Positions 1-4,720 of a DNA stretch of 5,871 nt are shown here, piece by piece. The position numbers were made by a program, and so were the translations under genes. Each line of letters begins with the position of its first letter. Within the stretch, counting starts at the first letter, position 1. The stretch lies in NCBI GenBank assembly GCA_026396335.1, contig JAPLWZ010000121.1, forward strand, positions 1 through 5,871, given 5' to 3'. The notes below the pieces were generated by a model that worked only from the letters and a program-made list of their open reading frames with translations, had not been told where the DNA came from and did no database searches. The DNA comes from Microcaldota archaeon. Lineage in GTDB: Archaea > Micrarchaeota > Micrarchaeia > Anstonellales > Anstonellaceae.

Positions 1-794
1 CTGAAGTTGCTGAAAAATTCGGGCTTGTGAAAGGGAATGTTGTTGTCATGGTGCACTGCGGCTCGCGCGGGTTCGGGCACCAGGTTTGCGACGATTCTTT
101 GCGCGAAATGCTTACTGCCGCGAGAAAATACAATATTGCGCTTCCTGACCCAGAGCTTTGCTGTGCGCCCATTAATTCGCCGGAAGCGGAAAAATATATC
201 AAGGCAATGCGGTGCGCCGTGAACTATGCGTTCAACAACAGGCACATCATGATGCACTGGGTGAGAGAAACGTTTGATACTGTTTTCGGAAAAGGCACGG
301 GCGACCAGATGCCGCTTGTGTATGACGTTTGCCATAATATTGCGAAGTTCGAGGAGCACACTGTGGACGGGCAGAGAAAGATGCTTTGTGTCCACAGGAA
401 GGGTGCGACTCGTGCGTTTGCTGCAGGAAGAAGCGAATTGCCTGCTTATTACCGGGACATCGGGCAGCCCGTGATGATACCAGGGAGCATGGGCACCGCG
501 TCCTATGTTCTTGTCGGAAGGCCAGGCTCGATGGAAAACTCGTGGGGTTCATCCTGCCACGGCGCAGGGCGCGCGATGTCGAGAAGCAGGGCGGTGCACA
601 CCTGGACCGGGAACCAGATACAGTCCGAGCTTGCAAGCCGCGGGATAATGGTGAAAGCCACCGAGTCCGATCTTCTTGCCGAAGAGGCGCCGGGCGCTTA
701 CAAGAATGTGACCGATGTTGTTGCGTCAGTGCAAGCTGCCGGGCTTTCAGATATTGTTGCCAAGCTGATTCCAATGGGCGTCGTCAAGGGCTAA
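1..794 (+). CDS. rtcB: RNA-splicing ligase RtcB, C-terminal part (5' end outside window)
   Basis: RtcB joins RNA 2',3'-cyclic phosphate (or 3'-phosphate) ends to 5'-OH ends using GTP and Mn2+; in archaea it seals spliced tRNA halves. The open frame runs in from the left edge (first full codon at 3) and gives 263 residues. Visible family motifs are HCGSRGFGHQV (His codon 54-56), YDVCHNIAK (His 333-335), HRKGATRAF (393-419) and SSCHGAGRAMSR (His 558-560). In Pyrococcus horikoshii RtcB the equivalents are metal ligands His234 and His329 and the guanylylated His404. Spacing of the last two (75 residues) and the distance from His404 to the C terminus (77) match that 481-residue protein. The protein ends in the typical GVVKG. 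The catalytic part shown is intact; the N-terminal Asp/Cys/His ligands lie outside. A GTG at 27 is internal, because homology continues upstream of it. No intein is seen in the visible part. Confidence 0.96.
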   Translation, partial: EVAEKFGLVKGNVVVMVHCGSRGFGHQVCDDSLREMLTAARKYNIALPDPELCCAPINSPEAEKYIKAMRCAVNYAFNNRHIMMHWVRETFDTVFGKGTGDQMPLVYDVCHNIAKFEEHTVDGQRKMLCVHRKGATRAFAAGRSELPAYYRDIGQPVMIPGSMGTASYVLVGRPGSMENSWGSSCHGAGRAMSRSRAVHTWTGNQIQSELASRGIMVKATESDLLAEEAPGAYKNVTDVVASVQAAGLSDIVAKLIPMGVVKG

Positions 795-802
795 AGAGAA
801 AG

Positions 803-810
803 TTAATAAA
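803..810 (+). promoter_or_regulatory. Candidate TATA box for the 834-1793 gene
   Basis: TTAATAAA is centred about 27 bp before the ATG at 834. Archaeal transcription usually starts 25-28 bp after the TATA centre, so the transcript would begin at or next to the start codon (leaderless). The sequence just before the ATG (ACAAGAGCCACC) has no Shine-Dalgarno match, which agrees. The gap after rtcB is only 39 bp, so read-through from rtcB is also possible. Confidence 0.5.
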
Positions 811-833
811 CTTCGGACAATACAAGAGCCACC

Positions 834-1793
834 ATGCCAAAGGCGACCAACAGCGAAGCTGTGGCGCATTGGAACCGCAGTTCCAATGGCGCAGGCATAG
901 TGGATGTTTGCGAAAAGACACTAGCGGAGCTTGAGGCAGAGGCGGATTCAACTTTTGATTCTTTTGTGTCAACAGCGGATGCCGGCAGGAAATTCGAGTC
1001 TGTGATAGACAGGATTGAAGGGCAGCTTGCCACTGCGAAGAAACTCGAAAGCGCGGAGCGCGACCTGGAGCTTAATGAGGCGGTTGTCATTATTGAGAAT
1101 GTTGAATCTGAAATTGCGGTTGCTGAACAGCTTGCAACAGGCGCCGCGCTTGCGGAAACGGAAGAAGAGTGGGCTGCACAGCTTGAAGGGGTGCACAGTT
1201 CGATTGACTTATTGCGCTCGCACATGAAAAAAATCAAGGGAAGCGGAAAATCCGCCATGCATGACGGCGGCGCGCTTGAGGCGCGGAATGTTCTTGTTTC
1301 ATTCAGGCGCGAAGCTGGGCGCTGCAGGGAAAGCCTGGAGATGCTCAAAGAAAAGCTCAAATCAAAAAAGCACCACACGCACGCGCAGGTTGAGGCTGCA
1401 AAGCGCGGCTTGAAAGCTGTCCGTGCCGGCGTGGGAAAAGCATTTTCAAAAATCACGCGCAGCAGGCTGAGGAAGAAAATAGATGAAGCTCGCGCAGAAA
1501 TCACCAACTTTTTCGCAAGCACGCACAGTGCGAAATTGTTTGTGGACCACAAGCACCTGACATTGCAGTCGGGCGCGCACAAGGTGCATATCCCGCTCAC
1601 GCAGGCGCTCCGATTCGCGCTTGAAGACATTGCGCCCATCGAGCACTCGCTTGCAAATCTCGGAAGGCGAGGGACTGTTCTTACTGGCAGTTATGAGCGC
1701 GGCGAGGCGGGCGGAACGCTGAGGATTGGAGAGAGATCTGTCACAGGCGATGCAATAATCTACAGAGAGAAGAGTTACAGCGTGAATTTCTGA
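834..1793 (+). CDS. Hypothetical helical/coiled-coil protein with charge-segregated halves and beta-rich C terminus
   Basis: I do not recognise a family for this 319-residue protein. Residues about 27-120 are predicted helical and rich in Glu/Ala (AELEAEAD, SAERDLELNEAV, AETEEEWAAQLE). Residues about 129-222 are helical but strongly basic (MKKIKGSGK, KEKLKSKKHHTH, ITRSRLRKK). From about 230 to the end the composition changes to short beta-like segments (AKLFVDHKHLTL, GTVLTGSY, GGTLRIGE, IIYREKSYSVNF), suggesting a small globular domain. There is no signal peptide or membrane segment, so it is probably cytoplasmic. The opposite charge of the two helical halves would allow them to pack as an antiparallel hairpin, or the basic half could bind nucleic acid; both are inference. 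The ATG at 834 is chosen because the frame is open from there and a TATA box sits at the leaderless distance. It follows rtcB by 39 bp on the same strand, but no functional link can be claimed. Confidence 0.8.
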   Translation: MPKATNSEAVAHWNRSSNGAGIVDVCEKTLAELEAEADSTFDSFVSTADAGRKFESVIDRIEGQLATAKKLESAERDLELNEAVVIIENVESEIAVAEQLATGAALAETEEEWAAQLEGVHSSIDLLRSHMKKIKGSGKSAMHDGGALEARNVLVSFRREAGRCRESLEMLKEKLKSKKHHTHAQVEAAKRGLKAVRAGVGKAFSKITRSRLRKKIDEARAEITNFFASTHSAKLFVDHKHLTLQSGAHKVHIPLTQALRFALEDIAPIEHSLANLGRRGTVLTGSYERGEAGGTLRIGERSVTGDAIIYREKSYSVNF

Positions 1794-1824
1794 TTCTAGA
1801 TTGCTGATTCTAAGTTGGGGGTAC

Positions 1825-1865
1825 AGCCCTAGGGGGATCTTTTGTTGGCGTCTGCCCCCTGGGCT
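1825..1865. other. GC-rich hairpin between convergent genes, possible bidirectional 3' end signal
   Basis: AGCCC, one bulged T, and AGGGGG (1825-1836) pair with CCCCCT-GGGCT (1855-1865), giving 11 base pairs around an 18-nt loop. The right arm includes the first bases of the stop codon of the leftward gene (TAG, complement of 1864-1866). No T-run follows it on either strand, so it is not a standard archaeal oligo-T terminator. It may protect or define the 3' ends of both convergent transcripts. Just upstream, CTGATTCTA occurs twice (1790-1798 and 1804-1812), the first copy overlapping the stop codon of the rightward gene. Confidence 0.55.
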
Positions 1866-2280
1866 AAAATTGCCCGCCCCAGCCTGGCTTTCCTACCTGT
1901 ATGCGTATGCGCTCTTTTGCCTTTTGCCGCTCGGGCATGGACGAGAAGAACCCGCCGACACCCTCGCTTGAGCGCATGAGGAGCCCCATGAATAGCAAAA
2001 CTATCCCCGCGCCCAGGTAGAATATGAATTCGTAAACCTTTTTCGAGAATACCGACTCGATCGCGCCCTCTTTTGACACATCAATGCCGCAGAGTTCGTT
2101 TGTTTTTGGGTCACATTTTGGAGCTGACGGGCTTGTCATGCCTGCCTGTTCATAGAAAGAGGAAGATAGCCCGCTCATTGTCTTTTGCAACCCGCCCACA
2201 AGCGTGAGAAAAGCGAACATCATCACTGCCATTCCCGCAATCTGGAGCGCGTAGCCGATGAGTTTGTATGGGGAAACCAT
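1864..2280 (-). CDS. Hypothetical small membrane protein with two transmembrane helices
   Basis: This 138-residue protein has no family that I recognise. Residues 8-30 form a hydrophobic helix (LIGYALQIAGMAVMMFAFL region) and residues 83-102 a second (YEFIFYLGAGIVLLFMGLLM). The loop between them (about 31-82) has two cysteines, C56 and C64, in KCDPKTNELCG, positioned for a disulfide if the loop is outside the cell. The C-terminal tail (RSSEG...ERQKAKERIRIQVGK) is basic, and by the positive-inside rule both ends face the cytoplasm. The ATG at 2280 is preceded by TTGATCCGCC; TGATCC could pair with the 16S 3' end, and a TATA box lies about 37 bp upstream. It is divergent from rpl15e and convergent with the helical protein gene. 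A role as a small subunit of a membrane complex is possible but unsupported. Confidence 0.75.
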   Translation of the reverse strand: MVSPYKLIGYALQIAGMAVMMFAFLTLVGGLQKTMSGLSSSFYEQAGMTSPSAPKCDPKTNELCGIDVSKEGAIESVFSKKVYEFIFYLGAGIVLLFMGLLMRSSEGVGGFFSSMPERQKAKERIRIQVGKPGWGGQF

Positions 2281-2313
2281 GGCGGATCAAAATAAAGAGG
2301 CGGGAGCAAGGTT

Positions 2314-2321
2314 CTTATATG
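2314..2321 (-). promoter_or_regulatory. Candidate TATA box for the 2280-1864 membrane protein gene
   Basis: On the minus strand the sequence reads CATATAAG inside AAAACATATAAGAACC. Its centre is about 37 bp before the ATG at 2280, so transcription would start near 2291 with a leader of roughly 11 nt. The core is nearly symmetric (TTATAT on the plus strand), so the same site could also serve rpl15e on the other strand with a leader of about 80 nt; no better plus-strand TATA box is evident between the two genes. Confidence 0.5.
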
Positions 2322-2415
2322 TTTTGAACAACAACTGACGTGCTTCTGAATGTGGGGTTCGTTACCTGAACGGAAGACGGCTGAAAAAGCTGACGGAAAA
2401 AGAAAAACATAACGC

Positions 2416-2421
2416 GGTGAT
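2416..2421 (+). promoter_or_regulatory. Shine-Dalgarno element of rpl15e
   Basis: GGTGAT, 4 nt before the ATG at 2426, is complementary to the conserved archaeal 16S rRNA 3' end (AUCACC). The full context GTGATTTGAATG is repeated exactly at the start of the next gene. Confidence 0.75.
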
Positions 2422-2425
2422 TTGA

Positions 2426-2917
2426 ATGGGAATGTACAAGTACATAACAAAGGCTTTCCAGGAGCAATACAAGGAAAGGTCAATGGTGCTCCGAAAGAGG
2501 ATAACCGAGTGGAGAAAGCTCGGGACGGTCACAAGGATCGAGCGCCCGACCAATATCTCAAGAGCCCGCAGCCTTGGCTTCAAGGCAAAGGAGGGTTTCC
2601 TGATGGCGCGAGTCGCTGTAGGAAGGGGCTCGAGGAAGCGCCCGCACCCGTGGGGCGGAAGGAAAGCCGCAAAGAATGTCGCTTATTTGTCGCCAGGAAA
2701 ATCCCTGCAGAGAATGGCCGAGGAAAAGGCAGGCAGAGTGTTCTCCAACCTTGAAGTGGTCAACTCCTACTGGGTAGGCCAGGACGGCGTGAAGAAGTAC
2801 TACGAGGTAATCCTTGCAGACAGGAAGCTGCTGCCTGGGATGCCGCACGGAAGAGTGTTCCGCGGGCTCACTTCAGCCGGCAAGCAGGGAAGGCAGTGGA
2901 ACCGCCCTCCGAAGTGA
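2426..2917 (+). CDS. rpl15e: Large ribosomal subunit protein L15e
   Basis: L15e is a 50S subunit protein found in archaea and eukaryotes but not bacteria, where it contacts 23S rRNA. The start MGMYKYI is the family's typical N terminus. Further matches are RIERPTNISRARSLGFKAKEGF (residues 38-59), RVAVGRGSRKRPHPWGGRK (62-80), SPGKSLQRMAEEKA (89-102), LEVVNSYWVGQDG (109-121), YEVILADR (126-133) and FRGLTSAGKQGR (145-156). At 163 residues it is shorter than the usual archaeal form of about 190. The segment between the strand YEVILAD and the RVFRGLTSAGK motif is reduced, and the C-terminal basic tail is cut short. The start is fixed by homology and by GGTGAT 4 nt upstream. It leads an operon with two RNase P protein genes; this association belongs to the conserved archaeal superoperon. 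Confidence 0.96.
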   Translation: MGMYKYITKAFQEQYKERSMVLRKRITEWRKLGTVTRIERPTNISRARSLGFKAKEGFLMARVAVGRGSRKRPHPWGGRKAAKNVAYLSPGKSLQRMAEEKAGRVFSNLEVVNSYWVGQDGVKKYYEVILADRKLLPGMPHGRVFRGLTSAGKQGRQWNRPPK

Positions 2918-2918
2918 T
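2913..2918 (+). promoter_or_regulatory. Shine-Dalgarno element of rnp3, overlapping the rpl15e stop codon
   Basis: AGTGAT lies 4 nt before the ATG at 2923. Its TGA (2915-2917) is also the stop codon of rpl15e, so termination of L15e places the ribosome directly at the next start, implying translational coupling. Confidence 0.7.
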
Positions 2919-2922
2919 TTGA

Positions 2923-3378
2923 ATGATTGACATCGTTTCGGCTGAGAACCTGCCGAAAGCAGATGGCATTGATTCGCACGCTGCAGCCTCTGCGCTGAAA
3001 AATTTCGTCATTGCAAACGATGGAGCGGCAGCGCGGGCCGGCTCGAAAAAAAAGGGCGTGCTGCTCTATGTTCCGGCGTATGAATTTGACGACGGGGTTT
3101 GCCAGGAACTGAAGAGGGCTGGCGGCGCGCTTGTTTTTTCCTTTGCGGATGTTTTGAGGCAGAAGGGATTCCGCCGCGCAATTATTCTTTCCAAGATGAG
3201 GCTTGCCCTTGCACAGTGCAGAAGGGGCGGCTGTGCGTTTGCTGTTGCCACTCTTGCGAAAAATGACGGCGAGATTAGGAATGCGCGCGAGCTTGTCGCA
3301 TTTGCCGCTGTTCTTGGAATGAATCCGCAGGAAAAGAAGATTGCCGAGGAGTCTGCAGAGAAATTGGTGACTAGATGA
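2923..3378 (+). CDS. rnp3: Ribonuclease P protein component 3 (Rpp30 family), short form
   Basis: Rpp30 is one of the archaeal RNase P proteins. It works with Pop5 to activate the RNA catalytic core that removes 5' leaders from pre-tRNAs. The C-terminal half fits the family well: FADVLRQKGFRRAIILSKMRLALAQCRRGG (residues 74-103) corresponds to the LLR..G..R...L...R..L.L.RK segment, and IRNARELVAFAAVLGMNPQE (118-137) to the RSPREL.AL...LGM segment. The N terminus MIDIV resembles the first barrel strand. The protein has 151 residues against roughly 210 in Pyrococcus, and most of the missing length is in the N-terminal half of the TIM-like barrel. The family assignment rests on the C-terminal motifs plus position between rpl15e and rnp2, the expected order. 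Its stop codon overlaps the rnp2 start as ATGA. Confidence 0.85.
   Translation: MIDIVSAENLPKADGIDSHAAASALKNFVIANDGAAARAGSKKKGVLLYVPAYEFDDGVCQELKRAGGALVFSFADVLRQKGFRRAIILSKMRLALAQCRRGGCAFAVATLAKNDGEIRNARELVAFAAVLGMNPQEKKIAEESAEKLVTR
3366..3371 (+). promoter_or_regulatory. Shine-Dalgarno element of rnp2, inside rnp3
   Basis: GGTGAC lies 3 nt before the ATG at 3375, within the last codons of rnp3. It is the third GGTGAY-type element in this operon and supports the ATG at 3375 as the true start. Confidence 0.65.
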
Positions 3379-3689
3379 AGCCAACTGAGAGATTCAAGAA
3401 AAGATACGTTGCGTTTGTGCTTACTGTTGAGGGAGTTGCTCCTCTTGCAGGCGAGGCAAAGCAGATTGTGCACGAGCATTTCCTTTCCTTTTTCGGCGAG
3501 AGCGGAGTTTCCTCGCTTGCGTTCAAGCTGATCAAGTATGATGAAAAGTCCGGCAAGGGGCTGGTGCGCTGCGAACGGAGCAGGGCTGATGAGACTATTT
3601 TCTGCATGGCTTGCTTGTCCGAGTGGAAAGGAAAGAGAGCGAGAATGGAATCGACCACTACTTCGGGAAGCATAAGGCGGGCAGAATAA
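3375..3689 (+). CDS. rnp2: Ribonuclease P protein component 2 (Pop5 family)
   Basis: Pop5 binds the catalytic domain of RNase P RNA and pairs with Rpp30 in archaea. The sequence shows the family's N-terminal strand (RFKKRYVAFVLT, residues 6-17), the helix with FFGESGVSSLAFKLIKYD (39-56), the GKGLVRCERSRADE segment (60-73) matching the G.G.VRC motif, and the C-terminal TTTSGSIRRA (94-103) matching the conserved .SGTIR. end. The 104 residues make it slightly shorter than typical archaeal versions (about 120). The start ATG overlaps the rnp3 stop (ATGA, 3375-3378), a coupling arrangement that suits two subunits acting as a pair. It is the last gene of the operon: the next gene is convergent only 5 nt away. 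The proteasome alpha and exosome genes that often follow in other archaea are absent. Confidence 0.93.
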   Translation: MKPTERFKKRYVAFVLTVEGVAPLAGEAKQIVHEHFLSFFGESGVSSLAFKLIKYDEKSGKGLVRCERSRADETIFCMACLSEWKGKRARMESTTTSGSIRRAE

Positions 3690-3694
3690 TTCTG

Positions 3695-4543
3695 TTACTT
3701 TTTCTTTTTCACGCCGCCAGCACCCGAGGGGTGCAGATTGAAAAATAGTTTTTTTATTTTCTTTGGCGGAGATTTTTTCTCTTCACGGGCAGACTCACTC
3801 ATCGGCTGCTCTGCTTCCATGCCTTCCTTCTTGTCCTCGAACTTGCGGTCACGCACGTCAAATACTTCCTTAGGAGCTGCAGGAGGTTCGTCATATGCGC
3901 GGTCTTCCGAGAGCGCAGCTTCTTTTTCTGTTTGCGCTGTTTCTTTCCTGTCTGTCATTTTCCTGCTGCGGATGTCGAATACTTTCCCGATTGGCTGGTT
4001 TGCAATTATTTTCGGCTGAGGCTTTATGCCGACCGTGCGCTTGATTACCGAGACTATTTGCCCCATGAATGACGGAGATGCGCCCACTTCGCCGCCGACC
4101 TGCACGCATTGCGGGCAGAGTTTCCTTCCCTGAACCATGTAAAGAACGTCTGACTCACGACCGCAGCGTTCGCACGTACCTGCTGCCGTGTGTGCGTATT
4201 GCTGATAACGAATTTCTCCAGATTTATCGCTGCTTTCTTTTTCTTCGCCTTTTCCACCGAACAAGCCGCTGAAAAGCCCGCCGCCCCCTTCCTCGTGCGC
4301 TGCCCGTTCTTCGGGCTTTCTCTCGCCCTTGCTCCGTGCGTCGTCATCCTTTACGTCCATGATGCAATAGGCGCAGTAGAGGCGAGAGTTCCACATTTGG
4401 AGCTCGTGAGAAGGAAGATACATTCCGCAGCGCTGGCACGGAACGTCTTCAGGCGTGCCGGTCCCGTGGGTTGAAAGAGAAGCGCAGTTGCTGCACATCC
4501 CTTCGCCATCCATCTCTTTGCCGCAGCGAGTGCAGTTGCCCAT
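3695..4543 (-). CDS. Protein with three four-cysteine zinc modules and a duplicated VFD-x-R-x-RK motif
   Basis: This 282-residue protein contains exactly twelve cysteines, in three CxxC...CxxC zinc-ribbon-like modules: C4/C7/C17/C20, C36/C39/C57/C60 and C124/C127/C143/C146. The first two are adjacent. A charged, glycine-rich linker (about 63-115, with GGGGLFSGLFGG at 86-97) separates them from the third. The C-terminal half is probably disordered and highly charged, with two related copies of a 15-residue motif: KVFDIRSRKMTDRKE (187-201) and EVFDVRDRKFEDKKE (226-240). It ends in a basic tail, KKIKKLFFNLHP...KKKK. There is no membrane segment, so it is likely cytoplasmic. Zinc modules plus repeated short linear motifs suggest an adaptor or nucleic-acid-associated scaffold; this is inference and I do not recognise a named family. 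The ATG at 4543 is supported by a TATA box at the leaderless distance. Confidence 0.85.
   Translation of the reverse strand: MGNCTRCGKEMDGEGMCSNCASLSTHGTGTPEDVPCQRCGMYLPSHELQMWNSRLYCAYCIMDVKDDDARSKGERKPEERAAHEEGGGGLFSGLFGGKGEEKESSDKSGEIRYQQYAHTAAGTCERCGRESDVLYMVQGRKLCPQCVQVGGEVGASPSFMGQIVSVIKRTVGIKPQPKIIANQPIGKVFDIRSRKMTDRKETAQTEKEAALSEDRAYDEPPAAPKEVFDVRDRKFEDKKEGMEAEQPMSESAREEKKSPPKKIKKLFFNLHPSGAGGVKKKK
3699..3709 (+). terminator. Candidate oligo-T terminator of the rpl15e-rnp3-rnp2 operon
   Basis: TTTTTCTTTTT begins 10 nt after the rnp2 stop. Archaeal RNA polymerase stops at such T-tracts without needing a hairpin. The same bases on the other strand encode the C-terminal Lys-Lys-Lys-Lys of the convergent zinc protein, so one sequence serves both purposes. 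Confidence 0.6.
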
Positions 4544-4551
4544 GTAATGCA

Positions 4552-4564
4552 GTACGCGTACGCG
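4552..4564. promoter_or_regulatory. Overlapping palindromes at the start site of the zinc protein gene
   Basis: GTACGCGTAC (4552-4561) and CGCGTACGCG (4555-4564) are two perfect 10-bp palindromes sharing seven bases. They lie between the minus-strand TATA box (4566-4572) and the start codon, where a bound repressor would block initiation. No regulator can be named. Confidence 0.4.
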
Positions 4565-4565
4565 C

Positions 4566-4572
4566 TATTTAT
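4566..4572 (-). promoter_or_regulatory. TATA box of the zinc protein gene, leaderless spacing
   Basis: On the minus strand ATAAATA is centred 26 bp before the first base of the ATG at 4543. The transcript should therefore begin at the start codon. The bases before the ATG (GCGTACTGCATTAC) contain no Shine-Dalgarno match, which fits a leaderless mRNA. Confidence 0.65.
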
Positions 4573-4624
4573 TGTTATGCGGCGGATGCAAAACTTGATG
4601 CGCTGAAGAAAATTCCTTGGAGAA

Positions 4625-4645
4625 TAATATTTTTCCAAAATATTA
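4625..4645. promoter_or_regulatory. 21-bp inverted repeat, possible operator
   Basis: A 9-bp arm TAATATTTT and its perfect complement AAAATATTA surround a TCC spacer. The size and AT-rich symmetry resemble sites bound by dimeric archaeal helix-turn-helix regulators. It lies about 55 bp upstream of the zinc gene TATA box and about 290 bp upstream of the decarboxylase TATA box. As RNA it could instead form a short AU-rich hairpin. Confidence 0.5.
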
Positions 4646-4677
4646 ATTTGTCCTGTGTGGAACATTTTCATTTATCG

Positions 4678-4687
4678 ACGATATCGT
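4678..4687. promoter_or_regulatory. 10-bp palindrome ACGATATCGT
   Basis: A perfect palindrome in the divergent intergenic region, with TTTCA (4666-4670) and TGAAA (4690-4694) as an outer but off-centre inverted pair. It could be part of a regulator site; ten symmetric bases may also occur by chance. Confidence 0.2.
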
Positions 4688-4698
4688 TTTGAAAGAAG

Positions 4699-4706
4699 TT
4701 TAAAGA
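4699..4706 (+). promoter_or_regulatory. TATA-like element upstream of the 30-bp repeat array
   Basis: TTTAAAGA matches the archaeal TATA pattern in its first six bases. Transcription from it would start near 4729, within the first repeat unit, so the array could be transcribed. No purine-rich BRE clearly distinguishes it from background AT-rich sequence. Confidence 0.25.
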
Positions 4707-4720
4707 GGCGCGAATGGAGT

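Noticed and set aside
27..29. GTG as the start of RtcB
   Set aside because: The RtcB reading frame and homology continue upstream to the window edge, so this is an internal valine codon.
803..1639. 278-residue minus-strand open frame opposite the helical protein gene
   Set aside because: It is rich in Ser, Ala and Cys, as expected from the antisense of an acidic/alanine-rich gene, and has no recognisable motif. The plus-strand frame has a promoter-spaced ATG and coherent helical composition.
2366..2402. Near-repeats CTGAACGGAAGA and CTGACGGAAAAAG in the rpl15e leader, as a ribosomal-protein operator
   Set aside because: The matches are short and purine-biased, and no stable fold resembling a known L15e or other r-protein binding site can be drawn.
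2800..3384. 194-residue minus-strand open frame across the L15e/rnp3 region
   Set aside because: It overlaps two confidently identified genes on the other strand and shows no family motif.
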